The notes below the pieces were generated by a model. It worked only from the letters and a program-made list of their open reading frames with translations, ran no database searches and had not been told where the DNA came from. A DNA stretch of 64,000 nucleotides from assembly GCA_014529385.2 (NCBI GenBank), contig CM043952.1, forward strand, positions 61,022,119-61,086,118. Reading direction: 5' to 3'. Position numbers and translations under genes: made by a program. How positions within the stretch are numbered: position 1 is the first letter of the stretch; every line of letters starts with the position of its first letter. The stretch is from Adiantum capillus-veneris. Taxonomy: Eukaryota; Streptophyta; Polypodiopsida; Polypodiales; Pteridaceae. Positions 32,440-43,744 of this stretch are shown here, piece after piece.

Positions 32440-32440
32440 C

Positions 32441-34536
32441 TCGGCTATACTCATTAACAACGAAGATCTTCCCGTGTACCTTAAGTAGCAAGGGACTTTT
32501 TCATCTTCCCTCAATTACCTCAAAAGGTGCTTTTCTCGTGAAAGTATGTACAGTGTTATTGTAGGCATACTCCACTAAGGGTAAGTACTTCTCCCACTGG
32601 GATATTTGATCTACTTCCGTTACATAGGTTTTTAGTAGTTCGAGAATTGTTAGGTTAGCTATTTCACTTTGGCCATCCGTTTGCGGGTGATAGGCCGAAG
32701 AGAAGTTTAGCCTTGTTCTTAAATTCTCAAAGAGACCCTTCCAGAAATTACTGGTCATTCTAGGATCTCTATCCGACACTATGAACATTGGCAAGCCATG
32801 GTACTTGAAGATTTGTGAAATGAAGAGGGTTGCCATTTGATGGGCTTTGATAGTCTTTTTGACAGGTATAAAATGAGCTTGTTTACTGAACCTGTTTACT
32901 ATCGTCCATATTCCCGTATTCCCATGGATAGACTTAGGCAATCCAAAGATAAAATCCATGGATATACTCTCCCATGGTGAATTAGGGATTGGCAAAGGTT
33001 GAAGCAATCCAGGTTGCTTCCCTCTATCAAAATTCGTCTTTTGGCATACCACGCATTTAGAAACATACTCTTGTATGTTTGCTTTCATGGTAGGCCAATA
33101 GAAATATGTTTCAATCCCCTTTAGAGTAGACCGAATCTCTCTATGCCCTGCATAAGGAGGAGCATGAGATTCATACATTACTTTCTCACGTAGTGGCTAG
33201 TAACGCATAGTCTATTGCTGTAGAGAAGATAACCATCTTGTAAAGTAAATGGTTACTCTTTCTTCCCTAGTGCAAGGGTTGAAATCGCATCTCTAAAATC
33301 GGGATCAATAGCATAGAAGATAGATCATTGTGAGTTGCTATGGAAACCGCATTCACTCTCGGCCATTTTGAGAATGCATTGGCTACTTGATTATGCTTGC
33401 CAGCAATGTGAACAATATGGAAATGAAATTGCGAAAGGAAATTTGCCCACCTCATTTGTTTGTCGGAGAGCTGCGTCATGAAGTACTTAAGACTTTGGTG
33501 ATCCGTTTGCAAAATGAAAGGAGTCCCCAATAAATAGTGCTTCCATGAGTCTAAGGCATGCAGAACTGCAAGGAGTTCCTTTTCATATATGCCTAGAGCT
33601 TGCTCAACAGGGTCGAGCCTTCGACTTTCATAGCCTATGGCGTGCCCTTCTTGAATCAAAACAGCTCCAAGGCAATCACCACAAGCATCACATTGGGCCT
33701 CAAATGGCTTTGAGAGATCCGATAGTGTAAGCACAGGTTGAGAGATAAGCTTTTCTTTAATCTTTTCAAAAGCATTGTTCTCCTTGGCAGACCATGTGTA
33801 CCTAACCTTTTTCTTTGTTAGGTCATGTAATGGTCCTGCTATTAGTGAGAACTTTTCTATGAAGCGTCTATAGTATGCGCACATACCTGTAAAGCTTCTT
33901 AATTCATGAAGATTCCTTGGTTTAGGCCATCCTTTTATTACCTCTAACTTTGATGGATCCATTTGGATGCCATCTTGAGAGATTATGTGACCTAAATACT
34001 GAATCTCTTGTAAGAAAATTCAATTTTCTTTCAATTAACATAAAGTTTATTCTCCGTTAGAACTTGAAATATTACCTGGAGGTGTTGCTTGTGTTTGTCT
34101 AATGAATTAGAGTAGATGATGATATCATCAAAGAACACTTCAGTAAAGGTTCGGTGAGGCCTGAATAGCTCTCCATCAAGCGGTTGAATGTGGATGGTGC
34201 ATTGGTCAAGCCAAAAGGCATGACAATGTATTCGTAAAGACCAAACGTAGTGCGAAATGCGGTCTTTACAATGTCTTGATCAACTATCCTTATTTGATGA
34301 TAGCCACTTTTTAGGTCAATCCTACTGAAGTAGGTGGACCCTTGTAGGTTATCAAATAGGTCTTCTACCCATGGAACGGGAAACCTATTTTTGATAGTGA
34401 TCCTATTTAGTGCTTTGTAGTCGACACACATATGATATGTGAAGTCTTTTTTTTGCACTAGTAGCACATGAGAACAAAATGGAGATGAGCTAGGCCTAAC
34501 CATGCCCTTGTCGACTAACTCATGCACTTGCCGCAT
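32441..34536 (-). pseudogene. Element E reverse transcriptase, RNase H and integrase
   Basis: RT from 34536 down: [47 protein letters not shown], then a one-base shift near 34170 before the catalytic [12 protein letters not shown] connection follows to 33962 (KLEVIKGWPKPRNLHELRSFTG). RNase H (about 33780-33350) has QCDACGDCLGAVL, YEKELLAV and LQTDHQSL, but VANAFSK where VADALS is usual, so its last Asp is Asn. Integrase (33178-32441) has the HHCC zinc finger (AGHREI, CVVC) and DDE core (MDFIFGLPKS, VSDRDPRM, GQSEIANL). It stops at the inversion joint at about 32440. Confidence 0.85.
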
Positions 34537-34716
34537 AATCTCCTCTTGTTGAGCTTGAGAAACACTATAAGGAGGTTTGTTAGGCGGTGAACTTCCTGGA
34601 AGAAGTTCAATTGCATGGTCATCATTACCTCATTTAGGACGTAGCTCACAAGGGATGTCGTCAATAAACCCCTTGAGGAAATTGGATAACTCTAATTCCT
34701 TTTGATTGTGTATATT

Positions 34717-35466
34717 TTATTTTGCTAAAACATTAGGTTCATTTTGAGAATCTTTAACAAAAATCATGTACACGGAAATAGAGCTCTTTATTGACTTGTT
34801 GAAAGCTTGTGTATGTACAATGGGTATAGTGTTACCCATTTCCTTAGCATCTATATACATATCTTTTTCCCTGAACTTAAAAGAGATTCTCCTTTCAGGG
34901 AATTTAACATTGGCAGTCATGCGATCAAACCATGGTGCCCCTAGGATTACATCCTCATGCTTGAGAGGAGAGATAAAGAAGTCCTCTTTGTCCACATAGC
35001 TTTGGACATGGAGCCTCAATTTCTCGATTAAGGGAGTGATTGAAGCTTCTTGCCCCTTGAAAGCACCGTCTGCGGGTAGGACATCTCCCATCTCGTAAGC
35101 TTGTATGCCTAGCTTGGTGGCCAACTCTATAGATATAAACTTGTGAATAGAACCAGGGTCAAAGAGAATAAAAGCATCATGTTCTCTTACCTTTCCCCAA
35201 GCATGGCATAGAGGAGATCCTTTGTGGTGAATTTCCCCCTCTTGGATTTCGACCAAGGTAGCTCTAGGAGGTTCATGGCGGGTGTTCTTTTGGGGACAAG
35301 CGCGGTACGCATGCCCTTGCTCGCCGCACTTGAAATAGAAGTTATCCTTGCTATAACGCTCAAGCTCTTCAGGAGAGAGTTTATTTTTGCCTTTATAAAT
35401 TCTCTTTAGCTTTGTTGGAGCTGCCCTTAGGAGACTTTTGGATATTGTCCTTCCCCTTAGACTCAT
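34717..35466 (-). pseudogene. Element E zinc knuckle and aspartic protease (249 codons)
   Basis: A zinc-knuckle-like stretch YFKCGEQGHAYRAC is near residues 45-58; the first Cys of CX2CX4HX4C is Tyr here. A protease follows with LFDPGSIHKFIS at about residue 100 (Asp kept; usual form DSGAS) and DVILGAPWF as its end. It continues gag after a break near 35470-35580 and leads into RT. The open length suggests little decay, but neighbouring parts are broken. Confidence 0.75.
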
Positions 35467-35576
35467 TGGAAATTGATTCGAGAGGCCACCATAGTATGGT
35501 GTATAACCGCCGATATGGTGCGTGGCCTTTGGGAGTTGACATACTCCACCGTTTATTCAGTTAAGCCCACACAAAA

Positions 35577-36730
35577 TTATTGCTTTTGCTCTCCAATATC
35601 CAACTTTTTGAAGACAGTGGCTTTGAGTTGTAGGTCCCAAAACTTGTCTACATATTTGTGAATGGATTCATAGGGAGAGAGCTTCAAGCTTCGCCATTCG
35701 GTGAGTACTTTGTCTTTGGCATTGGTGGCCAAAAACTGCTTCATAATGGAAGCTCTTAAAGCTTTCCATGTTCGTGGAGCTTCACTGTTGGCCCGTAAGC
35801 TAGACCACCATTGTCTGGCAGACTTTTGAAAGTGCATAGCTACATGGTGTATCTTAGAGGACTCCGTGAAGCCCTCATCTCCAAACACCGCATCGAATTG
35901 TTGGATAAAGGCCAAGAATTTGTCCGTAGCACCAAAAGTGCCATCGTAGGTAAGGAAAGCGATGCTCTTCCCTCCCTCTTTGAACTTCTTGAGCTTGGAT
36001 GACCTCTTCCACGTGGCATAGGATTTCCTATGGCCTCTTCTTTTTGATGGTTCAAAGGTTGCACCATCACTTTCTTTAAAAGATGAAGAAGTTGAGGAAG
36101 ATGGAGAAGAGGGTGACCTCTTTCTCGCCTTTCTCTTGCCTTGTTTTTCATTTTCTTCACCATCACTTTCATAAGAGGAAGAGGATGAAGAAGATGGAGA
36201 AGAGGGTGTCCTCTTTCTCGCCTTTTTCTTCTCTTGCTTTTTGTCATCCCTCTTTGAAGTATGGTGTGGAGAAGTATGCGATGGTCTTCTTCGTTTTGGA
36301 GGAGATGGAGAGCGTTTAGCCCGCCGTCTTCGAGGAGCCATCTCCGCCGAGGTGGCGGGAGACTCACTTCTTTCTCGTTCCTTCGGTGGAGGCTCTTGAG
36401 TTCTCCTTTGAGAAGGAGATGCGTCATCAAGGAGCAAATTTTTGAGCCCTTCATATGGATCCTCTTCTTCTTCTCGAATCGAAGAGAGACCTCTTTTGGA
36501 AGTCTTGTAAGGAGGCTTCTTAGGTGTTCTCTCGTCATGGTGGGGAGCTTGGAGAATCCCATGAGCACGAAGCTGCCGTTGCACTTCACTTTGGAGGGAT
36601 GGATTGCCCATGGCTTGTTGAAGCCTAGAAACAAGATAGTTAACAAGCATCGGGGCATCATTAGTAGCTTGCTCATTAGCAAAATCAAAGCTATCAACAT
36701 TAATTTCACTTCTTTACTATTGTCAGCCAT
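35577..36730 (-). pseudogene. Element E gag with Arg/Ser-rich repeats
   Basis: The likely start is the ATG at 36730 (MADNSKEV). A one-base shift near 36700 separates it from the long frame (first ATG at 36650, 357 codons). Residues about 90-215 are Arg/Lys/Ser/Glu-rich and hold two copies of a ~25-residue unit of the form KARKRTPSSPSSSSSS...ESDG, like an SR-type domain. The Gag capsid domain follows at about residues 240-345 (FIQQFDAVFGDEGFTESSKIHHVAMHFQ in pieces, ARQWWSSL). It ends at 35577 in GEQKQ, before the zinc knuckle. Confidence 0.75.
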
Positions 36731-37126
36731 TCTAACAACTTTTAGGTGTAAAATTTTTAGGTGTACTTTGGCACTTCAAGCCCTAGTTGCTACTCCTATT
36801 TACAGTAGCACTCAAGCTACTGTATCTGTGGCTCGAATACCATTAATTACAAGGAATACAAGAGAGAGGGTCTTTCAACACCAAAACAACACCGGCTCCT
36901 GGCAAGCTTCTAGTAGCTCAATAGTGGTTAAGCCATAGGCAAGCCCCGTAGGACTCCACTATTAAGACCAGAGCTCTCGACGATGATGCCCTGTTAACTG
37001 CACAAAGGCAGGCGCACTGCAAGGCTGAAAAATCCCTATTCTACTTACTCACATGCAATTAATAGTACCAACCATTTATAGCTAGCTTGAGGACCTGCCT
37101 TCTTGAGCAAGAAAAGAGAAACCTTG
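36731..37126 (-). other. Element E leader, no gene seen
   Basis: Untranslated stretch between primer site and gag start. On the minus strand it holds short AC-rich phrases but no domain-like ORF. Confidence 0.6.
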
Positions 37127-37139
37127 TGCTCTAATACCA
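37127..37139 (-). promoter_or_regulatory. Primer-binding site of element E, initiator tRNA-Met type
   Basis: On the minus strand the LTR end ACA is followed by TTGGTATTAGAGC; TGGTATCAGAGC is the usual complement of initiator tRNA-Met, so there is one mismatch. This fixes 37141-38729 as the 5' LTR of a minus-strand element. Confidence 0.8.
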
Positions 37140-37140
37140 A

Positions 37141-38729
37141 TGTAACATTTAATGGTCTAGTAACTTGTGTGTAGCGGAAAATAGCATGAACATAGTGAGC
37201 ATTTCATTAGAATAGCTTCCTAATGAGAATAACAAGAGTGCTTGGGTGGAGAGAGCAACAAAAAGCATAACACCTAGTTAGATAGCATGAACAATACTTC
37301 AAAAGAGAGAGAAATTAAGCAATTGACAAAAGTTGAGGACCGGATTTTCATGGAGCCAGTCCCCCCTCCAAAAGGCTTTATATTATGGTTTCTCCCATCA
37401 AGAGATACATTTTACAATACAATTCTTTGTGTTCCTTCAATAATAGCTAGTGCAATGAAGATGGAAACTTCATGCACTAAGCAAAACACTTATCAAACAT
37501 GACATCAATTCCCTCACGGTCTCAAACCCAAGACCTCACACACCTTCGAAGATGGTGAGAGCTAGCGGGGTATGAGAGTAGATTGAGAGGAAGAAGGAGT
37601 ATTCTTACGAGAAAGATGTACATCTCCTCCCATAATCACTCATATTAGTATAGCTTAGCTTAGTAATTAGCATGGTAGAGGAGACGAGCATGCATTGAAG
37701 CTTGGCTCTTGGTTGGATTTGCATCACAAAGCCAAGTGTTTGGTGTAGGCATCCCTTCTCACAAGCTTGGAGTAGGTGGTAAGCTTTCCATTAAAGCTTG
37801 AGAAGGAGAGAGAGTCTTCTTTGCTTCACACATGAGATTGTGTGAGTGTGTGTGTGATAATGCCTTGCAAAAATCAGACCCCTCTCTCTCTTGATTGACC
37901 CCCCTTGCTAAATGCTCATGCTACAGCCCTATTGGACCTCCCCAAGCCTAGCCAATGGAAATTAAGCAGCATAAGTGATAGCCTTCTGACATGTGTCCCC
38001 CTTTTCCCTTTTGTGAGAGCTTTAGGTAGTTAATAAATGCAACTAAACTCTCATTGGACCCCTTTGCCTCCTGGCCAATAGGAATTAGGCAAGCCATTGG
38101 GCTGCTGAATGCTCATTGGTCCCCTTGGGAGACTGTCCAATAGTCTTCTAGAGAGCTTAATTCTTATTGGTTCTTTTATTAAGTGTTTTTAAATTAATTA
38201 AACTAGATTTACTCTAGCCTAATTCTCATTGGTCCACCTCCATGGCCATCCAATAGGATTTGAGTACACCTTGTGGGCATCTGGCCTAGGGAGCTGACAT
38301 GTGTCCCTCTTTCCCCTTGTGTACAAATGAAGCTTGTGAGTGTGTGTGGGTGTTTCTCTCTCATCCCCTACTTCTTGGGCTCGCCCCCTCCTATGTAGGG
38401 CTTGGCAAAGACTTTTTGGGACACACTCAAAGCATCCAATTCCCCGAATGTTTGACCTTTGGACACAACCTTTGAATTTTGTAACCTTAGCATTTTGGAA
38501 CTCTTAATGGGTTGAACCTTAGGGTCTTTTGAGCCCATTGTTGCACATAGCTCTTTTGCAGATGGCCCCCCTTTGGATCCCTATTTTCCCTCCTTTGGAT
38601 CCCTACTGTGGCCGGTCTGCTAGCTTAACCAATATTCTAGCTTTTTCTCCCTTGGCACTTCCCTATATTAAATGATCAGTTTAACATGAGAAAATCATTT
38701 AGTAGAATTAGATATTGATTATTATGACA
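37141..38729 (-). repeat. 5' LTR of element E (1589 bp)
   Basis: On the minus strand it begins TGTCATAATAATC at 38729 and ends AAATGTTACA at 37141. It pairs with 29117-30468. It carries an array of CCAAT/ATTGG pentamers at about 37920-38260. The flank at 38730 is the chromodomain of element F. Confidence 0.85.
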
Positions 38730-38875
38730 CGCATCATCATGTACTTCGACAAGCTTTAGTAAAGTGGAAAGATCGACTTGAAGAAGGTGCCACTTGGGAA
38801 AACATTAGTGTTCTTAAGAAGAAGTATCCCACTTTTGTTTTCGAGGAAGAAAACACTTCTCCAAGGGGGGAGTAA
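38730..38875 (+). pseudogene. Element F chromodomain end and polypurine tract
   Basis: Reads HHVLRQALVKWKDRLEEGATW and so on to TAA, a chromodomain-like C-terminus of integrase. It continues the integrase end at 30469-30520 (minus strand) once element E and its target duplication are removed. CCAAGGGGGGAG (38861-38872) is the polypurine tract. Confidence 0.8.
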
Positions 38876-39110
38876 TGTAATGCCAAGGGCAACCCTAGGG
38901 GGTCACGGACAAGGGCACTACTATATTGGCAAGGAATCCTACAATGCCAAGGGGCTATAAATAGGGAGGTAGGGAGGAGGATTCAACTAAGCAGTTTCCT
39001 TGGGCATTTCAAAGGGGGTGGGATCTCTCACTGCCACGTGGCAGTACAAAATCCCATATGAGATTGGAAGTAAGATAAGTTTTGTGTATATATGAATTTT
39101 GAGCCCCCCC
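38876..39110 (+). repeat. Start of 3' LTR of element F
   Basis: Begins TGTAATGCCAAGG directly after the polypurine tract, with TATAAATA at 38956-38963. The right end cannot be set because the 5' LTR is outside the window; the end given here is arbitrary and the LTR may be longer. Confidence 0.6.
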
Positions 39111-40784
39111 TAAATGCATCAAAAAGCATGGCATGACCCTTGGGGTGAGCTAAAGAGGGGCGGGTATGATAAGCATAATCTATGGCATGTTTGGGTGCTC
39201 CTATGGTAGTAGATGGCAATGCGAGCTGTGGTAAGCGGTTCATTGGCGATCCTTTCAATGGTGTTCACACACGAAGGCCACTTGGCCAGACATAAATTGC
39301 TAAAACCTTTTAATGAGAACAAGGGGGGAGACAACAACTAACATTGTTGCCCCCTCCCCTAAAAGCTTTGCGAGGAGCTTGCAACTTCATAAAGTCAAGA
39401 TTAGAAGCTTGCATGGCATGCAAGAAGGGGAAAAATAAAGGATGGAGAATAAAGGAGATTAGGGACATGTTTTTTTAAGGACTTGTTTTGTGAGGGTGAA
39501 AGAAGAAGGTGAAGAGAAAGGGGGTCTTTCCCTTGATTTTTCTTTCTCGTGCTTCAATTTAGAGCAAATAATTGCTTTGAAGGAGGCAAGACGAAGAAGA
39601 AGGGAAGGGTAAGAAGTGGTTCCTTGGAGGGAGTTCTTTGACGGGAGAATTATGGGGAATATTTCTCTCATTCTCTCGTTCTCTCTTTCGCTCTCAATGA
39701 AGGGAGGAAGACCTTGATGGGAGCTTGTGAAAAGTTGAAAGGAAGCTTTGGTGGGGAAGCTTAGGGGAAGGATTCTCGGAAGGAAGAAGGGGGGGTGGGG
39801 TGGGGAGAGAGCGAAGAGGGGGAAGAGAATCTAGGGGCGGACTCGAGAGCGAAGAGGGGGAAACATCAATTGTCTCTCTCGATCTCCTATTGAACACTAA
39901 ACTAAAGGGAAGAAGACCTATCGTCTACTTAATCTCGACAAAAAAGCACGTGAAAGGGGCGTGTAATTTATGCTTGGTAGGCAATTGTTTCCACCAGGGT
40001 AATAGATCTCTGACAATTGGGTCTGCAAATCGAGGTGCATACCAACAATGGCTTATGCAATCAAATTGTAATTGGGTTTTCATAGTCTATAAGAAAAGTT
40101 GTTGCCAATTCCAAGCATAAACTTTGAGTCAATGTCACATTTTCTCCTGTGAATAACTTTCAAGCTATATTCAAAGCTCTATGATTTCTCATAATTAAGC
40201 TCTAATTGGGTGATTATCCCAATTGCTAATACTAAAGCTATCCATATTTGCACCTTGATTTTCTAGGTGTTATATTTTTTTATTTTTCCATAGCCAGAGG
40301 CTCGATGCCTACTTGATCTCCCATGGAAAGTAATGCACTTCGACAAATTTGGTGAGCCTTGTGTGAAACTGACCACGGTGGATGAAATCAATCATGTCAA
40401 GATAATGGGATGTAGCAGTGAATGCAACAATTTGCTGCACTTTTGTACCAAGAGCATTTGCACCATCAACATATGATGAACCAAAGTATAGTTAGGGAAA
40501 TAGAAGCCTAGATTCATGAAGCGAGGCAAGGATTAACATATAAACTAGGGCAGTGTGAAAGTTGAGATATTTCTCAATTTTGCAAAGTGTACGAGCAAGC
40601 TATGGAAAACAAGAGGAGACATGAACAATAGTTGAAGTCAAGAACTTTGCTTTGGTTGGTGCATGAACTGTGGGCACAGATTGATGAAGTTCGGATCGCT
40701 CATGAGAGTACATGGGTAGCTAGCCCTCAAGGATGAATACTTTTATAGAAAATAAAGAGCATGTTACGAACAAGAGTTTTCCCA
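39111..40784. other. Purine-rich and unassigned intergenic stretch
   Basis: 39300-39870 is rich in GA/AG runs (aggggggag, gaagaagg). The ORFs there are compositional. The rest shows no recognisable gene; the F LTR may extend into it. GCCACGTGGC near 39022 is a perfect palindrome with a G-box core. Confidence 0.5.
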
Positions 40785-41198
40785 CGTCTCTATTTGACAC
40801 CTCTTTTTTTGGAGGGGATCTACGGTCCAAGATCATTGTTGATCGTGGGCCGTCAATTCATTTGAAGGAAAAAATAGGGATTGGGTGGGATTCGACCCCA
40901 CAACGTCCCCGTCCCAAGACCAATGTGTTACCACTACGCTATTGCACGCGTTTTGATACGCATGGAGAATAGTAGCATTATATTATGTAGGACTGGCCTA
41001 CTGCGATCTAAGTTCACATTGAGTTTACACCACGATAATATAGTACACATACTTTTCAGAGTTCATATCTGTTTCTATGCAAGTTCACATTTGTCCGAGG
41101 TTCACATTCAGGATCAACGGTTGTGATCTTTGCCAACAAGCGATGTTGATTTTGAACCTTAGATCTCCTTTAAAAATCAAAGGTGTCAATTAGAGACG
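40785..41198. repeat. Inverted-repeat element upstream of the ESF2-like gene, containing a tRNA-like sequence
   Basis: The left arm 40785-40845 (CGTCTCTATTTGACACC onward) pairs imperfectly with the complement of 41141-41198 (CGTCTCTAATTGACACC onward). The unit is about 414 bp and ends about 165 bp before the start codon of the host gene. No clear target duplication was found. It could be a MITE-like or foldback element. Confidence 0.55.
40881..40950 (-). repeat. tRNA-like head of a SINE (not a working tRNA)
   Basis: On the minus strand TAGCGTAGTGG (40931-40941) fits an RNA polymerase III A box and GGGTCGAATCC (40888-40898) a B box, spaced as in a tRNA. The anticodon stem does not pair well and no full cloverleaf could be drawn, so a tRNA-derived SINE is more likely than a tRNA gene. 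Confidence 0.55.
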
Positions 41199-41362
41199 AG
41201 GAGAGTTTTCTAAAGTGGGTGCATCAGTGCAACACGAGAAGAGATTTGAGAAATTAAGAGGACAACACAAAATTAAATTGCAAAAGAGACTCCAACAATC
41301 CATCATTTCTTCTTGAGCGGGGATTTTAATCGAGAGTAAAAGTTCAAAATTTTAACTGCAAA

Positions 41363-41654
41363 ATGCGGAGTCCCTCTCCTGCAGACGAAGAGAAAGCAGA
41401 GTTGGACTCGCATGACGAAGATGATGACGCAGAAGAAGAGGAAGAAGATGAAGGAGAGAATGATCGAGCGCAGGACAAGGTGAGCGAGAAAAGTAAGCAG
41501 AAACGAAGAAAAAGACTATTACAGGAAATTGCCAAAGCCAAAAACCGCGGAGTCTGTTATCTCAGTCGTATTCCGCCTCACCTTAAACCCCTCAAGCTCC
41601 GCCATCTTCTTTCTCAGTTCGGTGAAGTTCTACGAATCTACTTAGCACCTGAAG
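41363..41654 (+). CDS. ESF2: ESF2/ABT1-like pre-rRNA-processing RNA-binding protein, exon 1
   Basis: The ATG at 41363 opens an acidic N-terminus (D/E-rich, residues 7-37). A basic stretch follows (KQKRRKRLLQEIAKAK), then RGVCYLSRIPPHLKP and LRHLLSQFGEVLRIYLAPE, the first beta-alpha-beta part of the RRM in ESF2/ABT1 proteins. Yeast Esf2 and human ABT1 act in the nucleolus in early 18S rRNA processing. The exon ends CCTGAAG with donor GTTTGT at 41655, phase 1, the place where the family reads APED. The frame is intact, unlike the transposons around it. Later exons: one probable at 58029-58092, the rest beyond the window. Confidence 0.8.
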
Positions 41655-41658
41655 GTTT

Positions 41659-41661
<3 letters not shown>

Positions 41662-41729
<68 letters not shown>
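41662..41729 (+). repeat. (GA)n microsatellite in intron 1
   Basis: About 34 uninterrupted GA units begin seven bases after the 5' splice site of exon 1. Confidence 0.95.
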
Positions 41730-41733
<4 letters not shown>

Positions 41734-42640
41734 TTTTGTCCTAGGATGTCAAATATGACCTATGGGACCAAAGATACATGTGATATGCTATGTGTGGGGT
41801 TGATAAGTGATTCTCGATACTCCAAGAAAGGAAAGCGTGGATGGGAGAGGAAAGTGTTTAGGTCTACGTCACGGTTGAGAATGCGAGGAAAAGAAGTTTG
41901 GATGTGAGCAAAAGTTGAGCACTCTAGTAGTGTGTGGTACTTAGACTCTCAAACTTGCAGTGAGCATAATGTGCATAGTTGATGTGACTCTTCTCCATTG
42001 CCCAACGCCATGTTCGCATCAAAGGGAGTGGGAGATAAGCTGAATGTCACAAAGTGATGATGTGGCATGTTCGATCGGATAAACCCCAGTGAAATTGACA
42101 AATTTAAATATTATAAATTGTTCCAACTTATGGGGTTCTGCCCGATGGGGCCCAAGGGACACTAGAAGCTAAAAGAGGAGTTGAACTACTGATGTGGCAA
42201 CGTTGAACGGAACCTCCGCAATTTGTGTTGACATGCTGACGTGGAAGGCTGTACAGATCTCCGCGTTTTGCGTTGTTGCTGCCACATGGCAGGGTGTACG
42301 GATTTTCACAAATTACGTTGGCTGCTTTTGGGAGAGCCTTGGGCATCCCTTGTACTGTTTATAAGAGCCACTGAGGCCTCACTCTACAGAGCATTTGTAC
42401 GCAGAGCTGAGAGTAGAGGTCTCTCGGGAGTTGTACTTTGTAATGATGAATGTTAAAGAAATACTGAAAGAGGCACCAGTCTTTGGGGCCAATGCTTCTG
42501 GGTGCGGAACTCCGTCATGCTGTGTCGATTCTCTTTTTCTCTCTATTAAAGTTTAGTGATTTTGAAGTTTCTGTTCGCGTGCTGCTATTGATTTCTCGCT
42601 TGCAGCGTCCAAGTCTGTTACAGTACTAAGAAAGATTCTT
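41730..42640 (+). repeat. LTR-like sequence in intron 1
   Basis: About 42120-42636 looks like a solo LTR: TTTATAAGAGCC (about 42358) as TATA region, then 'aaagaaatactgaaagaggcaccagtctttgggg' and an end TGTTACA at about 42635. Similar order and wording recur at 57040-57840, and the 'aaagaaatac' part at 45325 and, inverted, near 46620. No target duplication was found, and the left edge is uncertain. 41730-42110 shows no gene. Confidence 0.45.
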
Positions 42641-42649
42641 CTTCTACGG

Positions 42650-43432
42650 AGGGTCCGATCCCTTTTGTAGCACATGGTGGTTTTTGTGAGAAAAAGCATT
42701 AGGGATCCAAACACTTGGAATGAATTTCTAACTTAAGCCTTTTACCTTCATCGTTTCGTCTTAAGGCTTGTTGGATTTTGAACTTTTTTTGTTTGCTTCC
42801 CATTCAATTATAGGAAATCGATGTGAGGGGTTTTGATGCATCTTTATCATGTACTCCACAACCCCCATAACCTCAAATGGAAAAGATCTCGACTTAAGAA
42901 GAAGGAGCATATATGGTGCTTATGTTTTAACTTGGAGAAAGTTTGTAAGAAAATGCTTTTGGACATTCTCAAACTCTTTCCAAGTAGACTTTGAGATGCT
43001 CCTGCCCAACACTTCCAACCTTATAAAGAAGAATCGGTGTCACCAATGTGTCAAAAAAGTACTTCTTGAAAACCCAACATTTGACATCCTTTGCATTACA
43101 TACGTTCTTAGATGCATATTATGCTCTCTTTCTAGCTTCAAAACATCGCATAGCACATTCATGTAACTTATGTGTGAGAGCGAGAGATGTTTTATAGGAA
43201 CTGCGCACAAATTGCAGTTCCTCTCACAATGGGCACTCGGTGTGTGTGTCTTAGGCTTACAATTACAGAAGCAAACCATGTCAGTTGCTTGGAGCTTCTT
43301 GGATCTTTAACTAACTACTAATCTTGCTTAATTTCTTACACCCTCTGGCATTGATTACCCAATTATAGCTGGCATGTAGATCAAGAAAGAGACACAAAAA
43401 TTTTCTTACCTTGGTTTTTGGAAGTGTGTGTT

Positions 43433-43474
<42 letters not shown>

Positions 43475-43744
43475 ATGCCAATGTGAATGGACTCTTGCAG
43501 ATAGTGTCTCCTTATTCTCTGATAGATAAAGAGTAGTATGAACGATAATTTAGTTTTAAGAGAGTGGCCTACCTGGCACAAGGGCTTTTATCCCAACAAC
43601 TTCCTACTTAAAGGCCGCTGTGCCTTTAAGTAGCACCTCCTCATGTGGACGCTCTGGTGTGTCGAAACAAAAAAGGCCACTGTGCCTTTAAGCAAGCTAG
43701 GGACATGTGCTCGGTATGTAGAGTTTGTATTTCTATTAATGTCC
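42650..43744. other. Intron 1 sequence without recognised gene
   Basis: Contains a second (GA)n run at about 43436-43471 and two hairpins of the form AAAGGC-6 nt-GCCTTT (43609-43628 and about 43672-43691). ORFs are short and unlike known families. Confidence 0.5.

Larger units (their letters stand above)
28480..32440. other. Inverted segment of about 4 kb inside nested elements E and F
   Basis: Both ends are unnatural joints: F RT to E chromodomain at about 28479/28480, and F RT/RNase H to E integrase at about 32440. Flipping the segment joins F's KVDAI to PSPKNMKQL, the normal RT order. It also joins E's integrase to its chromodomain and 3' LTR and brings the two E LTRs into direct orientation. 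The E flanks then give 5-bp duplications ATGCA (30469-30473) and ATGCG (complement of CGCAT, 38730-38734). About 279 bp of E and a few bases of F were lost at the joints. Confidence 0.85.

Noticed and set aside
39300-39900. Ser/Pro/Arg-rich ORFs on both strands
   Set aside because: They arise from GA/CT-rich DNA; no domain and no sign of selection.
40881-40950. Functional tRNA gene on the minus strand
   Set aside because: A and B boxes fit but the anticodon stem does not pair and no full cloverleaf can be drawn; a SINE head is more likely.
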